Assembly: GCA_015680685.1 (NCBI GenBank)
Contig: MNCI01027120.1
Location: 100,064-164,063 of the forward strand
Reading direction: 5' to 3'
DNA: 64,000 bases
Source of the DNA: Gnetum montanum
Lineage: Eukaryota; Streptophyta; Gnetopsida; Gnetales; Gnetaceae
In this document: piece after piece, positions 44,460 through 56,120 of the stretch
How positions within the stretch are numbered: position 1 is the stretch's first letter
Layout: each line of letters starts with the position of its first letter
Made by a program: the position numbers and the translations under genes
Notes under the pieces: model-generated
What the model saw: only the letters and a program-made list of their open reading frames with translations
What the model was told of the DNA's origin: nothing
Database searches by the model: none

Positions 44460-46336
44460 AGACCCTCAGTTCCTTTTTAAGTTTTTTTTTTAAATTTCTT
44501 TAACTTTTCTTATTTTTGTTTTGCAACATCGTTTAGACTTTTTCATTTCTTTGTGTGACTATTTGTTTTGTTTGTTTTTGTTTTTTTATTTTTGTCTTTG
44601 TTTGTGTTTTGATTTTGTTAGATTCGTCACCTAATAAGTTCTCCTGATGGTGGTATGAACTGTATTCTATGTATTGCTAATGTTTGGTTTTTACCTTTGA
44701 GTAATAATGTTGATACTAAGGTATGGCTCTTTTGATGTAATAGGAAATGAGTCCACATCATCCATGCATCCATGAATTTCGATGGTCTCTCTTACCTTGG
44801 AACTGTACAGTCCCTTTCTTTAATAATAAAACTATTAACAAATTGGTGACTAGGCATTTCTCAAACTAAGGACTCAAGGACTGAAAAGGGTGTGACTTCA
44901 AAGGGATTTAATGCATTTGTGCTAGCTATTCTCTTGGGTACTTAGATGTTTTCTTCTTGAGCTTTCCTTACCATTCTGATGTTGCTCCATTATTGGGAAG
45001 CTGAGCCAATAAAAATAAGTCTTTGCATGGTGTGGTTTTCACGCAAAAAAAAATAGTGAGAATTCAAAGCACACCCCTTAGAAAAAATAATCATTTGGGC
45101 TACAAGTATTGGTTATGGAACTAAATAAATATGTTCCCTCTAACTAAGGCCCTTTCTTGCTTCCTACTTTTCCCTTTCTCATTTCCTCGAAATGATGGTA
45201 ACTCTTTGGTAGAAGCATTCTTGTTACTTCAAGTGGATGGATTGGCTAAGTGTATTAATGCAAAGTCACTGGAAGTGGATTTTTTAAGGCCAGATTTGGA
45301 ATGAGATCTACTTAGTTACATTAACCATAAATACACAAGGGGCTGTAAACCACCTTGTTCTTGGGACTCCATTCCATTCTCTTCTCCCCATCATTCTTTC
45401 TTCATTTTCCACCTCATTGCTAGTTATATCAGTAGTCTATATTTTGGTTGATGCATTGTTTTCTCCTTGGTGAATTCTTGAGGTTAACACTTTAACTCTT
45501 ACTTCCAAATGAAATTTCTAGAGCCTACAAACTCTTTGAATGTGGGATTGTTAGGGCATAAATGGCATGAGCCTGCTTTGGGAAGGACCCACTGGCATTC
45601 CTATTTGGTGCATCAGTTAACTTCTTTCCCTTAAACATTCCCACAATCAACATTTGTTTAGTTCATTCCCATATCTGACATCCATTTTATTGGCATTGTT
45701 GTTGTTTCTTTTTCCCTATCTTTCTTATTTCTTATCTTTTTCCATTCTACCGCTACTAGAGGAACGCTCTTAGTCATGGGGGCCTTGGTCCAATTTTTTC
45801 CTAACCCCTACACCTTGGGTAGTCACTAATGTTATATCTTTAGGATCTGTATCGACCATATCACAACTCAACCAATGGACCTTACACTGGGGCAAGGTAT
45901 CAACTATATTGTGATTTACTTATCCTTGCTCATATGTGACTGTGTTATGTGTGTAGATGGAAATCATATAGTAATGGACTGGACCTAGAGGAAACACTCA
46001 AGATGGACTGGTGTTGGAACAGTTGTGCAAGGAACAAGATTGATAGCGCGATTATGGATGGACAACGGAAGGCGCAATCCTAGTGTCGGCAGCAACATGT
46101 CTTCTTCTTTTCTCTCTCTCTCTCTTCTCTCTCAGCTACCAAATAAGGCTGGATGTCAACTATGTATAGTGTTCATTCTTGTAGTCATGAACACTAATAT
46201 TGTCATGTATTGTAATGATTGATCTGTTCACACGTCATCCCATTCACCATTAGTTGTTATTCAAGACAATAATCCCATACCTTTCCAATATTTTGTAAGG
46301 AACTTGAGGACAAGTTTTCATATAGTCATGGGGGTA
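44460..46336 (+). other. 3' internal noncoding region of element D
   Basis: About 1.9 kb colinear with C 22425-24292. It contains T-rich runs, the intron-like element 45897-45956, a frame shared with C (MQGTRLIARLWMDNGRRNP from 46025), a (TC)n microsatellite (about 46108-46134) and the polypurine tract. Confidence 0.8.
45897..45956 (+). other. Candidate 60-nt GT-AG intron, copy in D
   Basis: Starts GTATCAACTA and ends GTGTGTAG; the branch-site position 33-37 reads CTCAT. Same length and ends as in A and B. Confidence 0.6.
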
Positions 46337-47096
46337 TGATGAGCCACAATATCGTGTACGCAATATCGCATCCACACGATATCGCATCCTGCCTCATCTT
46401 CTATAAATAAGAGATAGCACCCTTTGTTCAAGGAAGTTAGACTTAGACCCTTAGCCAGATTCTTGCAATTTTGTTATTCCAAAGTTAGAATTATTTTTGT
46501 GTGCCCATAGTAAGAGTCATAGAGTGAACAGATCTTTATTCGAGCAATTTGTACTTGAGCACAATTTTGTGTACAGCAATAAAGATGAACTTTATGATAA
46601 ACCTTGCAGCATACAGATTAAGCTAATTAGTAATTAATGATTATTTAATTATTTTCTAGTTAATTAATATCTTTCTCAACCTTCAACCCCCTAGTTAAAT
46701 ACCCTCAATACAGCCTCTTCGAGCATGCGTGTAGCGTTTGGTAACCCAGTAACGATTAGCGTTTGGTAATCCCAGCAACGTTGCACTAGTTTAGGATGTG
46801 TACAACAAGTGGGAATGGATACTGGTGTTAGGAATATTTAGAACTTAGTTAATGAATAGTTAATGTAAGTTAGCCACTTAGTTCTCTCTTCCCTTTCCTT
46901 TATTAGCAGAAGACATAAAAAGAAAAAAAACTATAAAAATCATATACCTCAAGCTTACTTATGGGAAGACGATGATTGATTAACCCTCAGTGTTCCATTA
47001 AGGCACGTAAGCACTTAGTCCTTGGAGTTCGACCGGATCATGCGTAAAATGCTCGTATTCGTATGGTTGATTGTAGGGATACCTCACCACTCATCA
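46337..47096 (+). repeat. 3' LTR of element D
   Basis: 760 bp, TGATGAGCCACA to CACTCATCA, TATA box at 46402-46409. CTTGG follows at 47097-47101. Confidence 0.93.
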
Positions 47097-47101
47097 CTTG
47101 G

Positions 47102-47487
47102 TAACCTAGCAACACTTAATGTTTGGTAGCCTAGCAGTGCTATATGTGTTCAGGATGTGTCCAAGAAAGTGGGGCAGTTACTTGTGTTAGGCTAGTTAGA
47201 TCATAAATGAACTAGATTTTAAGTTACTCTACCTTTCATCATTGTTGTAGGTGATTAGATCTATAAAATATAAAATAAGAAAAATCATATACCTCAATTA
47301 CACTTAAACCATACCTTTGAGCCTCACAAGTGTAGTTGGAAAGACAACAAATGTTATCAATGCTCATTTCACTTTCTAGAAGAGCTAGTGTGCTAGAGAA
47401 CTATAGGTCCATGGAATTTGACTAGATCATGTGTAAATGCCTTAGTGATTCATATGGTTGGACGTAGGGGTACCTCACTGCTCATCA
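47102..47487 (+). repeat. 5' LTR of E, second part
   Basis: Continues the E LTR after D and aligns with 55730-56115. Ends TGCTCATCA next to the primer site. Confidence 0.9.
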
Positions 47488-47507
47488 TTGGAATTGTTGT
47501 AAGGGAC
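47488..47507 (+). promoter_or_regulatory. Primer-binding site of E (decayed tRNA-Asp type)
   Basis: TTGGAATTGTTGTAAGGGAC sits where C has TTGGCACCGTTGCCGGGGAC. The pattern of substitutions includes several C to T and G to A changes. Confidence 0.75.
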
Positions 47508-47648
47508 CTTTCGGTTGTTTCATGTACTATCTAGGACCTAGTGAAAAGTATTTAAATTTTTGGAATGAACCCTAGAGTCACATCACATATTAAGATTAAT
47601 ATAACAATATTTAGAATCACACTATGATTTTTATTTTTCTAACTGAAA

Positions 47649-50155
47649 ATGTCTTCTTCTCATGGGAGCAATTCTCTACCCAAGTTTGATAAAGCTTATC
47701 ATCTAGTGCCTCAAAAATATCGAATCATATATGTTCATCATGATGAGCATGTACCAAATTTCACCTTCATCCTACACCAAGATGAATAGTTGTGGTGGCA
47801 CAACTTAGAGGGTAACATCGTGTTGTTGCTTCATCAATCTATTCCTACAATGCTCTACCAAATGCTTATACGATATGGTCTTCTAGAATTTCATTCAGTG
47901 CAAGATACTAATGCAAGTGATTATCATCCCACTAAGGCACAACATCTAAAAGATCGGTAGCTAGAATAGTGCTATGAATCTTTGAAGGGGAAAAGATTTA
48001 ATGATTCTCCATTTTTGTTGTACCAAAAAGCTGGTAGAAAACCTTTCTTTGGGGGTTTTCCATTTAATGATATTCCTCTCTTTGACTTCGATGAAGGAGG
48101 TCAAAACCAAAACTTGTAGTCCACAGTTCACAATCCTGGTTCTAGTAAAAATGGATCCAATGACAAAGAAGGATCTGAAAGGGCAAGTCAAGGTAGGGAT
48201 GCAAACAAAAAGAAAGATCATGAATGTGATTACGATTTCCAAAGAGGTGGTAGTAGGCACCACGATGGTTTTGGCTCTCCTTCCTCTTTCCCTTCATCAT
48301 CATCATCATCTTCTTCTTCTAGCTCTTATCATGATTGCGGAAGGCAAGACCATGATGGAGGTGATCAAAATGAACAACATGATTGATGGGAGAAAAATGA
48401 TTAAAGGGATCATTGGGAAAGGCAAGATCAAAGATGTAGATGTTCAAGAGAGGCACATCACCATGAATGAATGGGTAGTCAAAGACATCATAGGCATCAT
48501 GATCAAGGCCTTGATGATCCTTTGCCTACTACCCTAAGTATGCTTAATATTGTAGAGGCAATAAGAATTCCAACAAGGCTTGTGAAGGATAGTTAGATTA
48601 AAAGGCTAGACATGAACAATATTTCTTGATTTAAAGGAGGATATAGCTCTGATCTATAGAACCATCTCCAAGCTTTCCAAGATGCATGTGCCCTGTAGAA
48701 TATAGAAAATAAGTGGCAGAAACTAAAGTTGTTTCCCAGAACACTCATCAAAGAAGTAGAGAACTAGTACTAGTCCTTAGAGTTGGAATCTATCAGATGA
48801 TGGAGTACCATGCTTGATTTTTACAATGATAAATATCAAATGTACTCTAGAGTGTCCAACTTGAGAAGGCAAATCCAAGGATGAAAACAAGGAACAGAAG
48901 AACCCTTGGATGCCACCATTGGCTGATACTATTCCTTGATGCATAAATGTCATAGAAGATCAGCTTCACCACATCATAGATAGGCTTCAAATAGAAATGA
49001 GGAGAATCCTTGGTGTCTATCCCCAAGGGCAACTATCAAAGAGGAGGGCGAACTAAAAAAAAAGAGAAAGTGTAGAAGGGTACAACCATGATTCTTCCAT
49101 TCGCAAGAGGGAGGATCAATTCTGTGATAGTGAGAACAAGTCCATACTTGATGAGGGGGTGAATATGAAAACCTTACCAGTCTAGAAATTTCAATATGAA
49201 CTTATAGCCAAGGTTGATTAGTTATGAAATTCCATGAATAGCAGATTTGGAGCTATCTTCAAAATTGCTGAAGAGTCTAAAGAACAAGGTAGTAATCATG
49301 AATGCAAGAGGTGCAAGGAAGCTAAACATGCCTATCACAAAGGTAAGGGTAAGGTTGCTGCAATAGAAGAAGTTGTGGATAGTAAATCAAATGATGATCA
49401 TGGATGTGATGTCTGTTAGTATGAACATCCTAAGGAATGTTTCCCCATAGTGTCATATCTACAGGATTTTGGGGTGTATGCCTTAAATCCATGAGTAACA
49501 CAAAGGCAAACATCTAGAATATTACCTTATCCTTGAGGTGATTTTAGGTAGTTCTACTAGAAACAACAATATTATCTAAGTGGAGCTCCACTGTAGCTAT
49601 TTGAGTAGTGTCAATAATGGTAGAAATCATAATCATGGGCACTAGCACCCCCAAGGCAGTAATACCCTTACCAATAGCATGATCTATATGGTTACTATGT
49701 TTAGTAACCACTGTCTCCATCTGACTCCTACAGTCACATCTCTACTTTCCAGCCTCACTACCATCCTTTTGATTATTATTGAGCCCATTTTCCACATGAA
49801 ATAAGGGATATCACTTCCTACCCTTATCCTCCTCATGTCTCTACACATGCTTCTCCTCTGGTTGCACAGCTACCATCTACTCCACATATGCAAGGTGAAC
49901 TACTAGCTCAACCACAACAATGCAATGCTACAAGGTTTATTAACTTACAACTGGTTCATCAATTGGAGGGGTCAAATATCCAATAAGAAAAGATCTTTCT
50001 TTCAACCTCGTAGTCCACCTAAGCCCTCTCATACACATGTGGTTGATAATCCTGTCCCTACACCTTCCTCTACATCACACACCTTAGAGTCCCCTTCAAA
50101 CAAAAATCTGCTAAAGATCCAAACCGTCATGCTTACTCATGCCATATCTGATTAG
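47649..50155 (+). pseudogene. gag: Decayed gag of element E
   Basis: Starts at ATG 47649 (MSSSHGSNSLPKFDKA). N-terminal blocks (FTFILHQDE, NLEGNIVL, DYHPTKAQH) run to about 47960. A serine/histidine-rich stretch has a TCA/TCT run at 48295-48322. The capsid core (RLDMNNIS, HLQAFQDACAL, KLKLFPRTLIKEVEN) at 48590-48980 is crossed by many stops. The lysine-rich region and knuckle (CDVC, YEHPKEC) are at 49234-49440, the linker at 49500-50155. Colinear with D, so the order of domains is certain, but nothing here is translatable as one protein. Confidence 0.85.
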
Positions 50156-50159
50156 ATCT

Positions 50160-50611
50160 ATGTTGGAAACCTTCATAGGAAATTAGCTGATCCTAGAAGT
50201 CCTCTGATCTATTAACATATTGCTAGGAATGAAGTGTGCAAGGATCTTCTAGATTCAAGTTCTAGTGTCAATTTAATTTTCCATGTGATGTACACTTCTT
50301 GGAACTTGCCTCCTCTTAAGAAGACAAACATTAGATTAGAACTGGAAGACCAGTCCATCACTATTTCATTGGGATTGGTGGAAGACATTGTGACCACTAT
50401 TTGTGGATGGTCTTATCCTACTAATTTCCTAGTAATCAAAGTGGAGAATTACAAAGGGGATTTCACAATCATCATGGGAAGGGCATGGCTAAGCACTGTT
50501 GATGCAAAAATGGGCATTAGAGATATTTTCTTAGAGATATCCAAAGAAAATGCATTTGGAAATATTGAGAAGAAGAGAGTTCCATGGATCATGCACACCA
50601 ATATAGGGTGA
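50160..50611 (+). pseudogene. pol: Protease region of element E
   Basis: Frame 50234-50611 has LLDSSSSVNLIF where A has LLDSGSEVNLIS: the glycine of DSG is serine. DQSITISLGLVEDIVTTICG and FTIIMGRAWLSTVDA follow. It ends in a stop before the pre-RT spacer. Confidence 0.87.
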
Positions 50612-51870
50612 AATTTTGTGTAGAAACTTTGGGTTACAAACTAAACATCTATCTCTGCATGCAAGTAGTGTGCAGTAGAACTAGAAATTCAAAGGTGTCT
50701 GTACACAGTTGCTACAAAACAAGAGCATACCTAGTGGCTGACCACTGATTTTTAAAGTAGCACACTTTGCATGGAACCAACTAAGATCCTAACATGCACA
50801 TATGTCATGAGCATGGATGAACTAGAGCAAGTTCATCTCCAACTCTCTAATGATACAAAGGATGATACCTACTGGGGAGAGTTGGAAATTCTTGAAAATT
50901 TCAAGTAAGAACCCCTTGAACTAAAAGTATTACTAGCCAAAATGGAATATGTGTTTTTGAAAAATGGGAAGTTGGTTATAATCAATGCAAATCTTACTCC
51001 AGAGTAAAAAACAATTCTATTGAAAGTTGTTGAAAAATGGTTAGCAACTTTTTCTTGGTCATAGCCTAAACTTATAGGGATTGATCCTAGGATATGCTAG
51101 CATCGCATCTACACTAACCTAGATATGAACCCAAAAGACAACCATAGAGGTGATTGAACCCCAAGCTAAAGTAGATCTTCAAGAAGGAAATCAAACAACT
51201 CCTCAAGGTGGGGCTCATTTATCCCATTGTAGATAGTGAGTAGGTTAGTTCACTCGTAATTGTGCCAAAGAAAGGTGGAAAGTGGTGGGTTTGCATCAAT
51301 TTTTAGCTACCAAATATGGCAACATTCAAAGATCATTTTTCGTTTTCATTTGTTAACCAAGTACTTGACATAATATTTGGGCATTGCTACTACAATTTCC
51401 TAGATGGTTATAGTGGGTATAACCAAATTCAACTTACACCAAAAGACCAAGCAAAGACAACATTCATGAGTCCTTGGGGGACTTTTGCATATCACAAGAT
51501 GTCGTTTGTTCTATGCAATGCTCCTACCACATTTCAACACCTGGTTCTAAGCATTTTTCAACAATAGATTGGTAGTGGTCTGGAAGTCTTCATGAATGAC
51601 TTCTCCACTTATGGAGCTACATTTGAGCAAGCGCTAGACCGCCTTGAGCAAATATTGAAATGATGTGTTAAAACCAACTTGAGGCTCAATTGGTAGAAAA
51701 GTCACTTAATAGTCTAGGAAGGTGTCATATTAGGGCATAGGATATCACAAGCAAGAATTAAGGTGGATCCTAAAAAAATAAGGGTCATCCAAAAAATAAC
51801 TCGCCAGCCAAAAGTAGTTAAAGATGTTTGATCATTCCTTAGACATACTAGCTACTATTAATGATTCATA
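50612..51870 (+). pseudogene. pol: Reverse transcriptase of element E
   Basis: Pre-RT spacer to about 51130, then KEIKQLLKVGLIYPIVDSE, SLVIVPKKGGKWWVCINF, the open stretch 51316-51567 with FLDGYSGYNQIQLTPKDQAK and WGTFAYHKMSFVLCNAPTTF, then EVFMNDFSTYGATFEQALDR and GVILGHRISQARIKVDPKKI. These are Ty3/gypsy RT blocks in the right order and closest to Athila. The catalytic Y/F-x-D-D box is FMND, the first aspartate changed to asparagine (GAT/GAC to AAT). Several stops are present. It would copy element RNA to DNA in the particle; inactive here. Confidence 0.9.
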
Positions 51871-53049
51871 GATAATTTATCTAAGATTACAAAACTATTG
51901 GTGGAGCTAACAAAAAAAGATGCTTCCTTTGTTTAGACCACAAAATGTGAAAAAGCATTCTAGTAACTGAAAGAAAAACTTATAGAAACTCTAGTTCTAC
52001 AAGCACCTGACTAGTCCAAGCCATTTCATATCATGATGAATGCATCAAATTATGCTTTGGGACTGGTGTTGACATAATTATATGACAAGAAACATCCATA
52101 CTACATTCACTATGCTAGCCAAAGCATTGTGGGTGCATAAATGAACTACACCACCACAGAAAAAAATTGATGGTGATGGTGTTTGCTCTAGAAACGTTTA
52201 GGCATTATGTGCTTGGATACAAGGTTTGTGCACATAGACCATAGTGCCATATGCTTCCTAATGAATAAGCCAATGATGAGCCCCCATATCATACGATGGC
52301 TAGTGATCTTGCAAGAATTTGATTTTACGATGGTAGATTGAAAGGACATTGAGAACATGGTTGCTAATCACTTGTCTCGGTTGCGATGGGATAACAAACA
52401 GGAAAAAGATTAATTATTTGATATGTTTCCTGATAAACTCCTCTTTATTAGGGCTATAGAGAATTTCTTTAAGATTACAAAACCATTGGTGGAGCTAACA
52501 AAGAAAGATGCTTCTTTTGTCTAGACCATGGAATGTGAAAATGCATTTTAGCAATTGAAAGAGAAACTTGTAGAAAATCTAATTTTACAAGAACCTAACT
52601 AGTCTAGACCATTTCATATCATGAAAAATGCATCAAATTATGCTTTGGGAGTAGTGTTGATGTAGTTAGATGACAAGAAACATCCATACTACAACCACTG
52701 TGCTAGCTAAAGCATTTTGGGTGTATAATTGAACTACAGCACCATAGAAAAAGAATTGATGGCAGTGGTGTTTTCTTTGGAAAAGTTCAAGCATTATGTG
52801 CTTGGAAACATGGCGTTTGTGCACACCAACTATAGTGCCATCCGCTTTCTAATGAACAAGCCAATAGTGAGACCTCGTGTCATACAATGGCTAGTGATCT
52901 TGCAAGAATTCGATCTTACGATGGTATATCAAAAGGACATTGAGAACGTGGTCACTGATCACTTGTCTTGGTTGTGATGGGACAACAAAGAGGAAGAAGA
53001 TTTATTATTTGATATGCTTCCTAATGAACTCCTCTTTACTAGGGCTATA
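51871..53049 (+). pseudogene. pol: Tandemly duplicated RT-connection/RNase H of element E
   Basis: Two consecutive copies, 51871-52458 (588 bp) and 52459-53049 (591 bp). Each has RT connection (TKPLVELTKKDASF-type), the RNase H start (PFHIM, NASNYALG), the HYVLG block and the HLS end, followed by the same linker to GGGCTATA. The second copy is the better preserved: 52729-52977 is open and includes NYSTIEKELMAVVFSLEKFK and VIQWLVILQEFDLTMVYQKD. Upstream sequence joins copy 1 and the integrase follows copy 2, so this is an internal tandem duplication. Confidence 0.9.
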
Positions 53050-54427
53050 ACTGAACAATTGCTTGATGAGCCTAAATGGTATAATAGCACTCTCACCCAT
53101 GTACTCACTCAGGAGATACCACAAGGGTTGGATCACTAGAAGAAATAGTAGTTTATTCACCAAGTAAAACACTTCATAAAGATCAATGGACACCTCTACA
53201 AGGTGTGCATCGATGGCATGGTTTGTTGGTGTGTCCCTAATGCTAATCAACTTCACTTTTCTCAAGATGCTCATGAAGGTCCTTGTGGACAACACTATGC
53301 TGGGAGGCACATAACCATTAAAGTCCTAATGGCAAGGTACCATTGGCCAACAATCTTCAAGGATGCTCACCATTATGTTCACTCTTATGAATAATGCTAA
53401 TAAGATGATGGAATGATTGATCGAATGGAGGGACCTCAACAATGGATTCAACCACTGGAACCTTTCGACATTTGGGGCATTGATTTCATGGGTCCCATCA
53501 TGCCCATGTCAAATTAGAAGGTATACATCATAGTCATTGTTGACTATTGTACGAAATGGATAGAGGAAATAACTGTCATTAACTATACATCTTCTACTGC
53601 TAATCAGTTTGTATAACAAAATGTTGTAAACAATTTTGGTATGCCATGTGCATTAATTTCTGATAATGGAACTCACTTTATGAGCACTACTTTTCAAAAG
53701 CTCATGCAATGCTTGGGGGTTGAACATAAACTCACAATAGCCTACCACCCACAAGCTAATGGTTAAGCTAAGGTTACCAATAAGAAAATCACAAGGCTAC
53801 TAACAAGAACTATTAGTAAGTATAGGAAGGATTAGAGCATAAAACTCAATGATGTCCTTTGGGCCTACTGCTCAACATAGAAACTTTCTATAGGCTATTC
53901 TTCCTATGAGCTTGTGTATAGAAAATTACCAACATTTCCTATCCAATCCAAGCTCCATACACTTTGAATATCTTGTGACCTTGACCTTGACTTGAGTTTA
54001 GACCAAAAAGAAAGACTAATGAATCTCAACCTACTAGATGAAAATCAATTAGTAGCTTTATCATCTAACGAGTTGCACAAGGCCTACAATAAAAAGTGTC
54101 ATGACCTAAAAATTACAAAAAGTTAAATTTCAACCAAGAGATAAGGTTTTCTACTAGAACCCCACACATGTACCTTAACAAACTAAGTTCTAAACATTGT
54201 GGGAAGGACCTTACATTATTTACAAGACTTTTCCTTCTAGGGCCATGATGATCTACAAGCTTGAGAGCCCAAACAAGAAACATGTAGTCAACATCCAACA
54301 AATTAAACCATTCCATGAGCATATGCTAGCTAATAAAATAAGCAACTCATTAGATGAACAACCATGCTCCATATTTCAAATCTCCTCCTTTCAACTTAGT
54401 CATGGAGGAGACAGCCACCCATGCTAA
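53050..54427 (+). pseudogene. pol: Integrase of element E
   Basis: Zinc-binding N-terminal part at 53203-53394 (AHEGPCGQHYAGRHITIKVL, ARYHWPTIFKDAHHYV). Catalytic core: GIDFMGPI with the first aspartate (about 53480), LISDNGTHF with the second (about 53660), and NG-stop-AKVTNK near 53760 where the third catalytic residue, glutamate, is lysine and the preceding glutamine codon is a stop. The C-terminal part, 54197-54427, reads WEGPYIIYKTFPSRAMMIYK and ends LSHGGDSHPC. No chromodomain. It would insert the cDNA; inactive here. Confidence 0.88.
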
Positions 54428-55546
54428 TCATATAAGTGGCTCTTCAATTTTTCAACCTTTTTGTTTTACACATTCTTTATTTTACATCTTTTTGTTTTTA
54501 TGTTAATAATATTTTCTAATTTATGTTTTATGTCATCATTAGTACATTTGCCATTTCTTAAATATTTTACATTTTCTTTTATATTTTCTTTTATTTTATT
54601 TGAAGTGATTTTCCAAATTTTTCTTAATAAGTGCTAAGTACATTGGTAATCCATTACTTGATGGTGGTATGTACTATTTTTGTTATTTGATTGTTAGTGT
54701 CTAGTTTCTGGCTTTGAATTTTATTACAAATAATTAGGACATGGTTTCTTTTTCATGCAATAGGCAGTGAGTCCACAACATCCACCGATCCACAGACTCT
54801 ATGATTTTCCTTATTTTGGAAACATGCAGTCTCTTTTTCATTAATAAAACTTTAATAAATTTGTAACTTTGTTAGTTTCTGAAATTGAGAAGCATTCAAA
54901 GGTTTGAATAGGGTGTGGCATCAAGGGGATTTAGTATTCTTTGTTCCTTTCTTTTTTTCCTGGGTGCGTGTGTGTTTTCATGGATTTCTTACCATTCTAT
55001 GCCTATCAATAAAAGGAAGTTGAATAAGTCCTTGCATGGTGTAGTTCTCATCAAAAAAAAAGATGAGAATTCAAGCACATCCCTTGGACAAAATAAATGC
55101 ATGCATCTTTGCATGGTATGGTTTCCATTTCCAAAAGAAAAAAAATAATGGGAATTTAAAGCACACCCCTTAGATAGAATAAACAAGCTACAAGAATTGG
55201 TTATGAGACTAGTCCCCTCTAACTAAGGCCCTTCCTCACTTCCTACTTCTTCTCTAATACAGAATGGTGGTTGTTTTGTGGGAGCACTCTTGTGTCTTAG
55301 GGGATGGAATGGCCTTAGAATGATGATGCAAAGTCTCTGAATATGGTTGGTTTTGGTTTGAACTAAGGATGGATCCTATTAAATTCATTTAACCACAAAA
55401 TCTACAAGGGACTTCATGTGACTATAAGTAGGAACTCCATTCCACTCTCTCTCATCCATCTATGCTTTCCATGTCTCACCTCACTGCCAATTTCATGTTC
55501 TAGTTCGATGTCCTAGTTTGATATGTCAAAATTCTTAGTTAGTTTC
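54428..55546 (+). other. 3' internal region of element E, truncated
   Basis: Colinear with 10530-11700 of B, including the tandem duplication (copies near 55020-55100 and 55101-55180). It ends abruptly at about 55546, where the sequence jumps into the middle of the LTR. The stretch that would carry the intron-like element and polypurine tract is missing. Confidence 0.8.
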
Positions 55547-56115
55547 TGTAGTGTGATGGAAATAAAATGAACTCTTTTGAAAATCCTTGCAACACTAAGA
55601 ATAGTTTGATATTTTCTTTAATGCACTTCACTTTCATGCTTTTTACTTTAATGCATTTCAATTTAGCAATTCATTTCTAGTTGTTAATGAGCACAAGCAT
55701 GACCACTTCAAGCATACATATAGTACTTGGTAACTCAACAATGCTTAACATCTGGTAGCCAAACAGTGCTATATGTGTTCAAGATGTGCCCAAGAAAGTG
55801 GAAGATTATTTGTGTTAGGCTGGTTAGACCATAAATGAACTAGATTTTAAATTGCTTTACCTTTCATCATTGCTATAGGTAATCAAATCTATAAAATATA
55901 AAATAAGAAAAATCATATACCTCAATTACACTTAAACCATACCCTTGAGCCTCACAAGTATTGTTTAGAAGATAACAAACATTCTCAATACCCATTTCAC
56001 TTCCTAGAAGAGCTAGTCAACTTGAGAACTATAGGTACACAGAATTTGACTGGATTGTGTGTAAATGTCTTAGTGATTCGTATGGTTAGGCATAGGGCCA
56101 ACTCACTGCTCATCA
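55547..56115 (+). repeat. 3' LTR of E, truncated at its 5' side
   Basis: Starts in LTR sequence matching about 40160 of the 5' copy (GTAGTGTGA) and ends TGCTCATCA. About 270 bp of U3, with the promoter, are absent. ATATC at 56116-56120 is the right target duplication. Confidence 0.88.
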
Positions 56116-56120
56116 ATATC

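Larger units (their letters stand above)
40357..47096 (+). mobile_element. Element D: gag-pro-only Athila-like LTR retrotransposon inside the E LTR
   Basis: 6740 bp, LTRs 40357-41132 and 46337-47096, exact CTTGG duplication. tRNA-Asp primer site, gag 41277-43720 with complete capsid core, protease about 43800-44275, no RT, RNase H or integrase. Compared with A and C it has lost a further segment: after AACTAACTAG (44460) it jumps to the start of the 3' region. It has an intron-like element at 45897-45956 and polypurine tract CATGGGGGTA before 46337. Youngest insertion in the H-G-E-D stack. Confidence 0.94.
39892..56115 (+). mobile_element. Element E: Athila-like LTR retrotransposon with full pol (dead), host of D
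   Basis: Without nested D about 9.5 kb. 5' LTR 39892-40356 plus 47102-47487, degenerate tRNA-Asp primer site, gag from 47649, protease 50160-50611, RT, duplicated RNase H, integrase to 54427, 3' region, and a truncated 3' LTR 55547-56115. Exact ATATC target duplications. The only element of the Athila-like group here with RT, RNase H and integrase all recognisable, so relatives of it are the likely source of enzymes for A-D. Dozens of stops, mostly TAG/TAA/TGA where Q, R or W are expected. Confidence 0.92.
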
